DNA from: Nemertoderma westbladi
Lineage: Eukaryota; Xenacoelomorpha; Nemertodermatida; Nemertodermatidae
Reading direction: 5' to 3'
Assembly (NCBI GenBank): GCA_032718475.1
Contig: JAUCBJ010000546.1
Coordinates: 1 to 26,752, forward strand
DNA length: 26,752 nt
The first letter of the stretch is position 1. Every line of letters begins with the position of its first letter. Shown piece by piece: positions 1 through 8,900 of the stretch. Under the pieces are notes generated by a model that searched no databases, was not told the DNA's origin, and saw only the letters and a program-made list of their open reading frames with translations. The position numbers were made by a program, and so were the translations under genes.

Positions 1-65
1 TTTTTAAATTAAGTGTGAGGGGCAAACCTCATTAAGTTGCATTTTTTTTTTACTGACTATTTTAG

Positions 66-169
66 GGGTGCGACATAGTCGGACTTGCGCTGCTGTTTGG
101 GTTCCCGACAACGAGGCTACTATCTGTATGCACTGCTCCAAAACGAAGTTTACGCCCGTTAACAGAAGG
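66..169 (+). CDS. Phafin/PLEKHF-like gene, exon A: first half of FYVE zinc finger
   Basis: This is an internal exon of a FYVE-domain protein. FYVE fingers bind phosphatidylinositol 3-phosphate and place proteins on endosomes. Read from base 68, it encodes about 34 residues containing AAVWVPD (the FYVE WxxD signature), the first zinc pair CMHC (codons at 125-136) and FTPVNRR. AAVWVPD, EAT and KFTPVNRR are characteristic of Phafin2-type (PLEKHF) proteins, known to carry an N-terminal PH domain, which must lie upstream of the window. The acceptor is a T-rich tract ending TTTAG at 61-65. The donor is AGG|GTTAGT at 169/170, phase 0. A later acceptor at 78 (ATAG) is possible, which would make the first residues before AAVW wrong. 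The FYVE identity is nearly certain; the exact 5' edge is not. Confidence 0.88.
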
Positions 170-776
170 GTTAGTTTATATTAGGCACGTAACTAACGCC
201 AACGTAACACTTTAAGGAATTAAAAGTCCAATATTTTAGTCAAAGTTATAAAATTTGAACCGCTACACGGATTTCTGTCATTCAAGTTTCGTTCGAAAGC
301 TAATTTTTTGCTCTTTAACATATATAAATTGTAAAATTGTAGAACATATTTAATTATACACAACATGAGTATGTAAATCCCAAAATACAGAAAAACATAG
401 ACTTGTCAATAAAATTTGTGTTGTTTTGGAAGAGGTGGCGTCATAATCGAAAATGAAGAATTCAAACCAAGTTTTTGTAGATATATTACATACCTATCTA
501 TGTGATCCTCATATAATTTACAGTTCAATAAAACTACTTACAGTACATTTGCATAGATTTTATAGCGACAGGAAACCCAAGTATAAAGTGTAAGAAAATT
601 ATATGTGTTGATAAACCTCTGTAACCACTTCTTTGTATAAACAATTACATCTTGAAATTTCTGTATGAAATTGGGATAAAGTTGATGACAACTAGGCGAA
701 ATATAGAGAGAAGCTGTTCCTTGGAAATCAAAATTCAAGTCTATAAAAAAATTGAGAGGCTGTCCGTAAAATTATC
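170..776. other. Intron 1, 5' part, no recognisable feature
   Basis: AT-rich sequence starting with the donor GTTAGT. Short open frames around 538-855 have no family signature in the strand and frame where they were found. Coding resemblance begins only near 777, where the retrotransposon remnant starts. Nothing else is supported here. Confidence 0.6.
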
Positions 777-1261
777 AGTTGCCTTTGTTCTGCTTATTAA
801 GGACAAGGCGGGTTACATTTCGTTGGCGGATAACTATAGGGCTATATTGTCATAGCCTCGTTATTATTAAACTATTTGAGTTATGATATTATCAGAGGCT
901 CATAAATTATAGTTAGATGATTTACAGTTTGGTTTCATGTCTAATTTAAGTACTAAGTGTATATGGACTGCTAGTGAGGTGGTGAATTATTATATGCGGA
1001 ATAATACTTCAATATATTAAGTTTTCTGATCGACTTTACAACAAAGGCTTTTGATTTGGTTCAGTGGAAACAATTATTTTTAGAACTAATTAAAAAGGGT
1101 TTCAATTTTGATTTTTTTACGTTGTCTATTTTTCATTTATCGGAACCAAGCCGGATTTGCATGTTGGAATTATAAGTCAGATGTTTTTTCTGTTTCGAAT
1201 GGTGTAAGACAGGGCTCGATAATTTCTACGATTCTGTTCTGTATTGTTATAAATATATTAA
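777..1261 (+). mobile_element. Old LINE remnant 1, reverse transcriptase part (segment 1 of 3)
   Basis: Degenerate reverse-transcriptase coding sequence of a non-LTR retrotransposon, readable only by switching frames. In order one sees KDKAGYISLADNYRAI (usual RT motif with DNYRAI), DDLQFGFMSNLSTK, then an ID-F-T-KAFD-V block around 1020-1060 matching the catalytic D-FSKAFD motif, and NGVRQGSIIST near 1198-1230 matching the GVRQG motif. Several stops and frameshifts show it is dead. It stops around 1261, where other elements are inserted, and resumes near 3223. Clade is not assigned. Confidence 0.75.
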
Positions 1262-1439
1262 TTTTGCGACCTTCGAGACAAGGTTAAAATCCTAGAAATA
1301 TATTCGCTCCAACGTAGGCGAGAAAGGTATATAATAATGTGTATATAAATCCTAGAAGGAAAAGTCCCGAACCCATTGGATAAATACAACTATCCTCGAA
1401 TTAAAGTAACAGTCCTTGAACGACGAGGAACTACTACTA
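1262..1439 (-). other. Probable 3' untranslated part of the minus-strand LINE
   Basis: AT-rich stretch lying just beyond the stop of the minus-strand LINE (about 1440) and before LINE remnant 1 resumes coding resemblance on the left. It contains two copies of AATCCTAGAA (near 1288 and 1347). Position suggests LINE 3' UTR, but no poly-A or clear 3' tail is seen. Confidence 0.4.
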
Positions 1440-2861
1440 GGATCGGCATGCTGCATTGCAGCTGCATTTTGAAGAATGCTGTGCCGGCATATCGACAAAA
1501 TTGCGCCGCCACAACTCCCTATCACCCATGACATTTGCTAGATCATCCGCATCTTCAAGGCCAGTGTCCTTTAAGTATTATTATTATGTCCTTATTCACT
1601 CCATGAGGCTGCCAAAGTACAAGATTATGCACTGGCTGGTCCTCACGGAGAAAGCAATGTCCTGCAAAGCGGAGGCGATTTTGTTCTAGTGTCAAGCTTG
1701 GGGGAACCAATGAGACACCTCCAATGTTATATAGTGTCTGGTTGGAGATGTGTGCATTGTACTTGACACAATAAACCCGGCGTAGCATTCTTGTGAATGT
1801 GCCATCCAGAGATTTTGTGTCCTCAGCAGTTAGAGCCCAGCATGGACTCCCATAGAGGAGTACTGGAACTACTGCTGCTCTAAATAATCGGACCTTAAGT
1901 TTCCGATTAATTCTCGGTGACTTCCAAATCCTGGAAAGCCTATTCAAGGCTGCCCATGCCTTTCCCTTACGTATTCGAAGGTCCTCACCTGACTTCCGGA
2001 TCCATGATCCCAGGTAACAGAAGTCGTCCACATGCTCAAGCATACCATCTTTTGAGCTTATGCTCATCCGATAAGAGACTTGCTGAGGACTTTCAAAGTT
2101 AACTGTCAAGATTTTGGTCTTTCCGGAGTTAATAAAAAGACCAACACCTCTAGTGATTCTGAGAGTACTCCTAAGTCATCAGCAAAGTCTAGATCAGTTA
2201 GGTACTTGGCAGGATTTCCTCGACTTCTGGAGCCAGTAGGTGGAGTTATCATCACCCCATCATCATTATGATGATCTATGGACATGCGTAGAACATAGTC
2301 AACAACAATTATGAACAAGAATGGTGCAAGTGTGTCTCCCTGGAGGACGCCCCATAACACTTCAAATGGTTCTGTGTCACCGTCAACAGTAGACACAAAT
2401 GTTGTCGAACCATCGTATACTGATCTGATTGCTGCAATAATTTCATCAGGAATCCCATATAATGAAAGTATGCTGAACATACGTGAGCGAGAGACTGAAT
2501 CAAAGGCCTTGAAGAAGTCAACAAAGATAACAGCCAGATGCCTGTATAACTCTTCAATTATCCTTCTAAGTGCCAAAATGGGCTCCATGGTCCCACGACC
2601 TTTACGAAACCCATTCTGATTTCCACGGAGCAGTCTCTCAATGGGATCCCTGATGCGATTTAATAGAATTCTATTGTATAGCTTTGCAGCAATCGAGATC
2701 AATGAGATTCCCCGAAAAGAACCATAGAGTGTTAGGTTGCCCTTCTTGGGAACTGGCACCAACTTATTTGTTTTCATTTCTTGTGGGACTCTTGTTGTTC
2801 GGTACATGTCTACTATGATGGGATAGATGAGGAAAACTGTGCCAGATCCCGAGCATTGCAT
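1440..2861 (-). pseudogene. LINE remnant 2: reverse transcriptase and C-terminal region
   Basis: Non-LTR retrotransposon ORF2 remnant in antisense to the host gene. Between 2861 and 2106 (251 aa) it reads VPVPKKGNL, SFRGISLIS, QNGFRKGRGTMEPI, VIFVDFFKAFDSVSRS, WGVLQGDTLAPFLF and LDFADDLG: RT motifs in the right order, with the FADD catalytic box near 2190. Just after SESLE the frame changes. VGLFINSGKTK reads in the other frame, joined to 2109-1555 (184 aa) with YLGSWI, KVRLFRAAVVPVLLYGSPCWAL and LDGTFTRMLRR. A third frame, about 1565-1440, gives DTGLEDADDLANVMGDREL and ends at TAG. So there are two frameshifts, one with loss of roughly 15-17 residues after the FADD box. The 5' half with endonuclease is missing. 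RT assignment is firm; clade (RTE/CR1-like) is uncertain. Confidence 0.88.
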
Positions 2862-3222
2862 TCCATGGAAGATTAGGAACTTTGTCCGACAGCAGCTTCA
2901 TGGTTCAAGGACCGAAATTATTCAACGTATTACCACGAGAGATTCGGAATCTATCTGTTTGCGCTATGGAGACATTCAAGAAGAAACTAGACAATTATCT
3001 CGTGTTGGTTCCCGACTAACAGATGTAGCGGTTATACAGCCATATCATTGTACCAGTCAGACTCACTGATTGATGTGATCCCCAGATGGAAGAATGGCGA
3101 CAAAATTTAAAATGTTAATTTTTCAAGAAACTATTTCGTTTAAAATATTTTTAAGATTTTATGGGGGGATTTGTTTTCTTTCTTTCTTTATTATATTATT
3201 TTAAATTATTCTATATTTTTTA
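2862..3222 (+). mobile_element. LINE remnant 3: C-terminal end and 3' UTR
   Basis: Short 3' end of another LINE on the + strand. From 2897 to the TAA at 3017-3019 it reads GPKLFNVLPREIRNLSV then TFKKKLDNYLVLVPD, the common LINE C-terminal pattern LFN-LP--IRN---TFK--LD-YL---PD. Shifted by one base it continues YTAISLYQSDSLIDVIPRW and ends KNGDKI at TAA 3108-3110. A T-rich, TTTC-rich stretch follows to about 3222, where LINE remnant 1 resumes. It is 5'-truncated, and its left end abuts the 5' end of the opposite-strand LINE near 2850. The open frame at 2827-3069 is a shadow of this fragment. Confidence 0.72.
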
Positions 3223-3793
3223 GGTGAGCTCTCCGAGCAAACCATGCACGTTAATTTAAAACATAGTGCTAAAATTTATTGGTTTACACTATTTAAGGTG
3301 TTTAGTATATGCAGACGATGAGCTTTTACTCTGCCCTCTGTTAAAGGTTTATAATTTATGGTAGAAATTTGTACTAATTTTTGTAAGGCGTTTAAACTTA
3401 AGATTAGTACTTATGCTAATGTTATGAAATGTAACACCAAGTGTATTCCATTTGGTTTTACCTAGGATCCTCCAGCTGTTCGGATCCTAGTAAATGGAAT
3501 AGTTTTACTCTGGGTTAAACAAGCTAAACATCTCTATGTGTCACCTTGTTTTTTAAGGTGATTTCTCGAGGGACATACTACAAAAAAGAGGGACTTTTAT
3601 TGGAAAATTATCTGGGCTCAGGAACTAATTTCACTTTGCTTGACCTCTGCATTGCTCCGCATAGAGAGATATTTTGCTACTTGTCACTATGGCTACTAGG
3701 CTACTGGTCACCCGAATGTAATAAGATTTACACGGCTTGGAATTGTAACGTCAGAATGGTGTGTGGGCTAACGCTTATCCGTTATATAGTTGA
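3223..3793 (+). mobile_element. Old LINE remnant 1, YADD box onward (segment 2 of 3)
   Basis: Continuation of LINE remnant 1 after the nested block. ELSEQTMHVNLKHSAKIYW reads from about 3226. LVYADDELLLCP then reads in the next frame, with the YADD catalytic box at 3308-3319. Further pieces are KCIPFG, PPAVRILVNGI and WVKQAKHL (3390-3530), then NKIYTAWNCNVRMVCGLTL (about 3718-3775), which resembles the LINE C-terminal pattern around YTAWNKAVR. The open frame at 3546-3857 is this LINE running into the foldback element, not a gene. Coding stops at 3793, where the foldback element has inserted. Confidence 0.72.
3786..3793. repeat. Left target-site duplication ATAGTTGA
   Basis: Eight bases ATAGTTGA directly before the CAGAGGG end of the foldback element, repeated at 5164-5171. 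Eight-base duplications are typical of hAT-superfamily insertions. Removing the element plus one copy rejoins the LINE reading frame as RYIVEGV. Confidence 0.7.
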
Positions 3794-3991
3794 CAGAGGG
3801 AGGAAACTGGACGCAATAAAAATTTATCCCTCTCCAAGGGAAATTCGACGCAAATAACAGCTGATTACTCTCAAAAATAAAACCGTAACTTGTTATATTG
3901 TGTTTAGTTTGTTGTTTTGGTTAAAATAACGTGCCACTGTAACCTGCTCCTTTCCCTAAATTGATAATTTAACATTGCGGCGGGATATTAA

Positions 3992-4008
3992 GGGGGGGGG
4001 GGGGGGGG
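3992..4008 (+). repeat. Seventeen-G homopolymer
   Basis: A run of 17 G at the start of the left core arm. The matching place in the right arm has only five C (5114-5118), so the run grew after the arms formed, or the assembly miscounts it. Confidence 0.9.
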
Positions 4009-4536
4009 TGGTTCACCCCCTGACTTTTTTTGTCATCAGATTTTTTTAATGTGTTATTCCGAATCTGAAATTAATTTTTCGATAAGTTGTTTTGTTTTCG
4101 AGTTATGGTAACTTTTGTAATTTTCAACCAAAATTTGAAAATTTTTATTTTTGGTGCAGCACCACATTTGACACCAAATATTTTGCCATTTTCGGAATCA
4201 CCGCCGAAAATTAGCCTATAGGTATCAAAACCGCAAAAGAAGATAATTTTTGTCAAATTTTAAAAAAATTTCACTTTTGGTGCATGTTTGGTCAGTTTTT
4301 TTTTTTTTTTCATTTTATGATCTAATATAATTCACGATTACATGATGTTTCCAAATCAGAATCGTTCGATCGTTTTTCTCGGTTTATCATATTTTTTCCT
4401 ACAAGTTCTGTAATTTTTAACCGATTTTAATTCTGTTTGCGTTTTTTCGAAGCTCCTAGTGTCGCCAACAAACGATACTACCAGATTTTTTTTTTGAATT
4501 ATATAAAAAGTTACAGCATTTATAATATCAAAATGC
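3992..4536 (+). repeat. Left arm of foldback inverted repeat
   Basis: Pairs with 4573-5118. Matching landmarks in the left arm are TGGTGCAGCACCACATTTGA near 4154, AGCCTATAGGTATCAAAACC near 4213 and TCGCCAACAAACGATACTAC near 4462. The inner end is TTGAATTATATAAAAAGTTA from 4494, complementary to the stretch ending 4617. The arm pairs nearly continuously with small indels. Outside this core the left side carries about 150 bases (3820-3975) not matched on the right. Confidence 0.85.
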
Positions 4537-4572
4537 TAATAATTCTAGTATTTTCAAATTCGGGAATTTTTT

Positions 4573-5118
4573 GCATATTTTGATATTATAAATGCTGTAA
4601 CTTTTTATATAATTCAAAAAAATGAATCTGGTAGTATCGTTTGTTGGCGACACAAGGAGCTTCGAAAAAACGCCAACAGAATTAAAATCGGTTAAAAATT
4701 ACAGATCTAGTATGGAATTATGTGAAAAAAATGTAAACCGAGAAAAACGTGTTTTAAATTTCCTCCTGATTACAACTGACCAAACATGCACCAAAGGGGA
4801 TTTTTTTTTTAATTTTTCAAAAATGGTCTTCTTTTGCGGTTTTGATACCTATAGGCTAATTTTCGGGGCTGATTCCGAAAATGGCAAAATATGTTTAATA
4901 ATTAAATATGTTTAATGGATTTTTTTGGTGTCAAATGTGGTGCTGCACCAAAAATAGAAATTATCAAATTTTGGTTGAAACTTACAAAAGTTACCATAAC
5001 TCGAAAACATAACAACTTATCGAAAAATTAATTTAGATTCGGAATCACCATAAAATTTTACATCGGATAACACATTAAAAAAAATCTGATAACAAAAAAA
5101 GACAAGGGAACCACCCCC
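4573..5118 (-). repeat. Right arm of foldback inverted repeat
   Basis: Reverse complement of the left arm. It differs by a short AT-rich insertion around 4890-4920, where AAATATGTTTAAT is partly duplicated, breaking the open frame found in the left arm. It also differs by small indels in the homopolymers. Divergence between arms is modest but clear, so the element is not brand new. Confidence 0.85.
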
Positions 5119-5163
5119 TTAATTCGCCAAGATGGGATTTGCGTCCAGTTTCCCCTCTGTCTC

Positions 5164-5338
5164 ATAGTTGAAGGTGTTGTTGAGTTTCCTCACCCAAAAA
5201 TTATGGACGCTTAAGCGGATTCTTACATTTGCGAGACGTCTTATTGGTTCATATAAAATTAGTCTCTGTCTTGAATTGATTTCGGTTATTCATGGTGAAC
5301 AATTTGTTTCAACAAGACTGAAATTATTTCATTATTAA
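5164..5338 (+). mobile_element. Old LINE remnant 1, C-terminal end (segment 3 of 3)
   Basis: Starts with the right copy of ATAGTTGA (5164-5171). Reading on from the LINE segment before the foldback element gives RYIVEGVVEFPHPKIM. After one frameshift (5213 onward) it gives RILTFARRLIGSYKISLCLE and then LISVIHGEQFVSTRLKLFHY, ending at TAA 5336-5338. The pattern EGV--PHPK, RFL-FARRL and late stop fits a LINE ORF2 C-terminus. The clean continuation across the foldback element is the main evidence that this is one LINE split by a later insertion. Confidence 0.68.
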
Positions 5339-5733
5339 TTTATTAAATTTTCTCGCATCTACCTAATGTTACGCTTGTGCTATACTGTAGTTATTTCTCT
5401 CTTTTTTTTATTGGTCAACATTGAGGCTTAATATTAACTTGTAATATTTGTGTTTTGTGTCACTATATTATATTTACTTATATTTGTAGTGTGCACGTTA
5501 ATTATAATAATAATTTTAATTGTCACACAATTGAATACCGCTCCGTTTTATACGCAGTGTGCTGCTGGGTTGATCTAGGCTATTGAGCTCAATTTACCTA
5601 CAGTTACACTTTAATTTTATTCTCGTTGCTGTAATTTCCTTAGCTATTCTTGTAATAATTAAAATAAATAATTAAATTAAAATAAAAATAGCTTAATCTT
5701 TGTACTGAATGTTTTGTTTTGTATACTTTGCAG
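5339..5733 (+). other. Intron 1, 3' part with acceptor site
   Basis: AT-rich sequence, probably LINE 3' UTR at first. An A/T run (5655-5690) could be an old LINE tail. The last bases, TTGTATACTTTGCAG (5719-5733), form a good 3' splice site for exon B. No gene is seen here. Confidence 0.6.
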
Positions 5734-5914
5734 CATCATTGCCGGAAGTGCGGTAACGTAGTCTGCGGTCCCTGCAGTAACAACCGCTCTCTCATTCCTG
5801 CCATATCGTCCCAACCAGTCAGGGTCTGTCTGGGTTGTTTCGACGCCATGGGAACCGAACGCAACTCAGTGGGGAGTGCCGGTCATTCGAGTTTCCAGCG
5901 GAAGTCGGGATCCG
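5734..5914 (+). CDS. Phafin/PLEKHF-like gene, exon B: second half of FYVE zinc finger
   Basis: Completes the FYVE finger. It starts HHCRKCGNVVCGPCS, giving with the RR of exon A the PI3P-binding R(R/K)HHCR-CG motif across the splice junction, then CGPC and the RVCLGC motif. With CMHC of exon A, all eight zinc cysteines are present. HHCRKCG-VVCGPCS and the PVRVC ending are close to vertebrate Phafin2. After the finger come about 20 Ser/Gly-rich residues (ERNSVGSAGHSS). The exon enters in phase 0 from exon A and ends TCC-G|GTTAGT, phase 1. If intron 2 were retained, translation would stop at TAG 5917-5919, only one codon past the exon. Confidence 0.93.
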
Positions 5915-5920
5915 GTTAGT
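5915..5920 (+). promoter_or_regulatory. 5' splice site of intron 2, first bases of the minisatellite
   Basis: GTTAGT after CCG. It is the same hexamer as the donor of intron 1 (170-175), and it is the first six bases of the repeat unit, so the array begins at the donor itself. The phase-1 junction matches the phase of the acceptor at 24699/24700. Confidence 0.8.
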
Positions 5921-8900
5921 TCGTTAGTTAGGGAGTTAAGGTAGGTCGTTAGTTAGGGAGTTAGGTAGGTCGTTAGGCAGGGAGTTAGGTAGGTTGTTAG
6001 TTAGGGAGTTAGGTAAGTTGTTAGTTAGGGAGTTAGGTAGGTCGTTAGGTAGGGAGTTAGGTAGGTCGTTAGGTAGGGAGTTAGGTAGGTCGTTAGTTAG
6101 GGAGTTAGGTAGGTCGTTAGTTAGGGAGTTAGGTAGGTCGTTAGTTAGGGAGTTAGGTAGGTCGTTAGTTAGGGAGTTAGGTAGGGAGTTAGTTAGGGAG
6201 TTAGGTAGGTCGTTAATTAGGGAGTTAGGTAGGTCGTTTGTTAGGGAGTTGGAAGGTCGTTAGTTAGGGAGTTAGGTAGGTCGTTAGTTAGGGAGTTAGG
6301 TAGGGAGTTAGGTAGGTCGTTAATTAGGGAGTTAGGTAGGTCGTTAGTTAGGGAGTTAGGTAGGGAGTTAGGTAGGTCGTTAATTAGGGAGTTAGGTAGG
6401 TCGTTAATTAGGGAGTTAGGTAGGTCGTTAGTTAGGGAGTTAGGTAGGTTGTTAGTTAGGGAGTTAGGTAGGGAGTTAGTTAGAGAGTTAGGTAGGTCGT
6501 TAGTTAGGGAGTTAGGTAGGTCGTTAGGTAGGGAGTTAGGTAGGGAGTTAGGTAGGTCGTTAGTTAGGGAGTTAGGTAGGTCGTTAGTCAGGGAGTTAGG
6601 TAGGTCGTTAGTTTGGGAGTTAGGTAGGTCGTTAGTTAGGGAGTTAGGTAGGTCGTTAGTTAGGGAGTTAGGTAGGTCGTTAGTTAGGGAGTTAGGTAGG
6701 TCGTTAGTTAGGGAGTTAGGTAGGTCGTTAATTAGGGAGTTAGGTAGGGAGTTAGGTAGGTCGTTAATTAGGGAGTTAGGTAGGTCGTTAATTAGGGAGT
6801 TAGGTAGGTCGTTAGTTAGGGAGTTAGGTAGGTCGTTAGTTACGGAGTTAGGTAGGGAGTTAGGTAGGTCGTTAGGTAGGGAGTTAGGTAGGTCGTTAGT
6901 TAGGGAGTTAGGTAGGTTGTTAGTTAGGGAGTTAGGTAGGTCGTTAGTTAGGGAGTTAGGTAGGTCGTTAGTTAGGGAGTTAGGTAGGTCGTTAGTTAGG
7001 GAGTTAGGTAGGTCGTTAGTTAGGGAGTTAGGTAGGGATTTAGGTAGGTCGTTAATTAGGGAGTTAGGTAGGTCGTTAATTAGGGAGTTAGGTAGGTCGT
7101 TAGTTAGGGAGTTAGGTAGGTTGTTAGTTAGGGAGTTAGGTAGGTCGTTAGTTAGGGAGTTAGGTAGGTCGTTAGTTAGGGAGTTAGGTAGGTCGTTAGT
7201 TAGGGAGTTAGGTAGGTCGTTAGTTAGGGAGTTAGGTAGGGAGTTAGGTAGGTCGTTAGGTAGGTCGTTAGTTAGGGAGTTAGGTAGGGAGTTAGGTAGG
7301 TCGTTAATTAGGGAGTTAGGTAGGTCGTTAATTAGGGAGTTAGGTAGGTCGTTAGTTAGGGAGTTAGGTAGGGAGTTAGGTAGGTCGTTAATTAGGGAGT
7401 TAGGTAGGTCGTTAATTAGGGAGTTAGGTAGGTCGTTAGTTAGGGAGTTAGGTAGGGAGTTAGGTAGGTCGTTAGTTAGGGAGTTAGGTAGGTCGTTAGT
7501 TAGGGAGTTAGGTAGGTCGAATTAGGTAGGTCGTTAATTAGGGAGTTAGGTCGTTAGTTAGGGAGTTAGGTAGGTCGTTAGTTAGGGAGTTAGGTAGGTC
7601 GTTAGTTAGGGAGTTAGGTAGGTCGTTAGTTAGGGAGTTAGGTAGGTCGTTAGTTAGGGAGTTAGGTAGGGAGTTAGGTAGGTCGTTAATTAGGGAGTTA
7701 GGTAGGTCGTTAGTTAGGGAGTTAGGTAGGGAGTTAGGTAGGTCGTTAATTAGGGAGTTAGGTAGGTCGTTAATTAGGGAGTTAGGTAGGTCGTTAGTTA
7801 GGGAGTTAGGTAGGGAGTTAGGTAGGTCGTTAATTAGGGAGTTAGGTAGGTCGTTAATTAGGGAGTTAGGTAGGTCGTTAGTTAGGGAGTTAGGTAGGTC
7901 GTTAGTTAGGGAGTTAGGTAGGTCGTTAGTTAGGGAGTTAGGTAGGTCGTTAGTTAGGGAGTTAGGTAGGTCGTTAGTTAGGGAGTTAGGTAGGGAGTTA
8001 GGTAGGTCGTTAATTAGGGAGTTAGGTAGGTCGTTAGTTAGGGAGTTAGGTAGGGAGTTAGGTAGGTCGTTAATTAGGGAGTTAGGTAGGTCGTTAATTA
8101 GGGAGTTAGGTAGGTCGTTAGTTAGGGAGTTAGGTAGGGAGTTAGTTAGGGAGTTAGGTAGGTTGTTAGTTAGGGAGTTAGGTAGGGAGTTAGTTAGAGA
8201 GTTAGGTAGGTCGTTAGTTAGGGAGTTAGGTAGGTCGTTAGTTAGGGAGTTAGGTAGGTTGTTAGTTAGGGAGTTAGGTAGGGAGTTAGTTAGAGAGTTA
8301 GGTAGGTCGTTAGGTAGGGAGTTAGTTAGAGAGTTAGGTAGGTCGTTAGTTAGGGAGTTAGGTAGGGAGTTAGGTAGGTCGTTAATTAGGGAGTTAGGTA
8401 GGTCGTTAATTAGGGAGTTAGGTAGGTCGTTAGTTAGGGAGTTAGGTAGGTCGTTAGTTAGGGAGTTAGGTAGGTCGTTAGTTAGGGAGTTAGGTAGGTC
8501 GTTAGTTAGGGAGTTAGGTAGGTCGTTAGTTAGGGAGTTAGGTAGGGAGTTAGGTAGGTCGTTAATTAGGGAGTTAGGTAGGTCGTTAGTTAGGGAGTTA
8601 GGTAGGGAGTTAGGTAGGTCGTTAATTAGGGAGTTAGGTAGGTCGTTAATTAGGGAGTTAGGTAGGTCGTTAGTTAGGGAGTTAGGTAGGTCGTTAGTTA
8701 GGGAGTTAGGTAGGTTGTTAGTTAGGGAGTTAGGTAGGGAGTTAGTTAGAGAGTTAGGTAGGTCGATAGTTAGGGAGTTAGGTAGGGAGTTAGGTAGGGA
8801 GTTAGGTAGGTCGTTAGTTAGGGAGTTAGGTAGGTCGTTAGTCAGGGAGTTAGGTAGGTCGTTAGTTTGGGAGTTAGGTAGGTCGTTAGTTTGGGAGTTA

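Larger units (their letters stand above)
3794..5163. mobile_element. Foldback (inverted-repeat) non-autonomous DNA transposon, hAT-like
   Basis: A 1.37-kb element made almost wholly of two long inverted arms. The left end starts CAGAGGGAGGAAACTGGACG (3794 onward) and the right end closes with its near-complement at 5139-5159. The arms then run inward to about 4536 and 4573, leaving a loop of about 36 bases. CAG-type ends plus the 8-bp flanking repeat fit hAT elements. No transposase domain is visible. The open frames at 4256-4071 (-) and 4622-4915 (+) are mirror translations of the two arms (both contain FFCGFDTYRLIFG), so they reflect the inverted repeat. Four extra bases (TCTC, 5160-5163) sit before the right target repeat. 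An alternative reading is an inner unit bounded by TTAA at 3988-3991 and 5119-5122, piggyBac-like. However, the arms also match outside TTAA (GGCG...ATTAA), which favours one element. Confidence 0.78.

Noticed and set aside
538-738. 66-aa minus-strand ORF
   Set aside because: AT-rich intron sequence with no motif; likely chance.
1352-2619. Plus-strand and alternate-frame ORFs over the minus-strand LINE (1456-1689, 1917-2102, 2080-2271, 2311-2619, and 2309-2557 minus)
   Set aside because: They are shadows of the reverse transcriptase frame, which carries the recognisable motifs.
3546-3857. 103-aa open frame as a host gene
   Set aside because: Its first part continues the old LINE and its end lies in the foldback element; no independent domain is seen.
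4071-4915. Open frames 4071-4256 (-) and 4622-4915 (+) as genes or transposase
   Set aside because: They are mirror copies from the inverted arms, short, and show no transposase motif.
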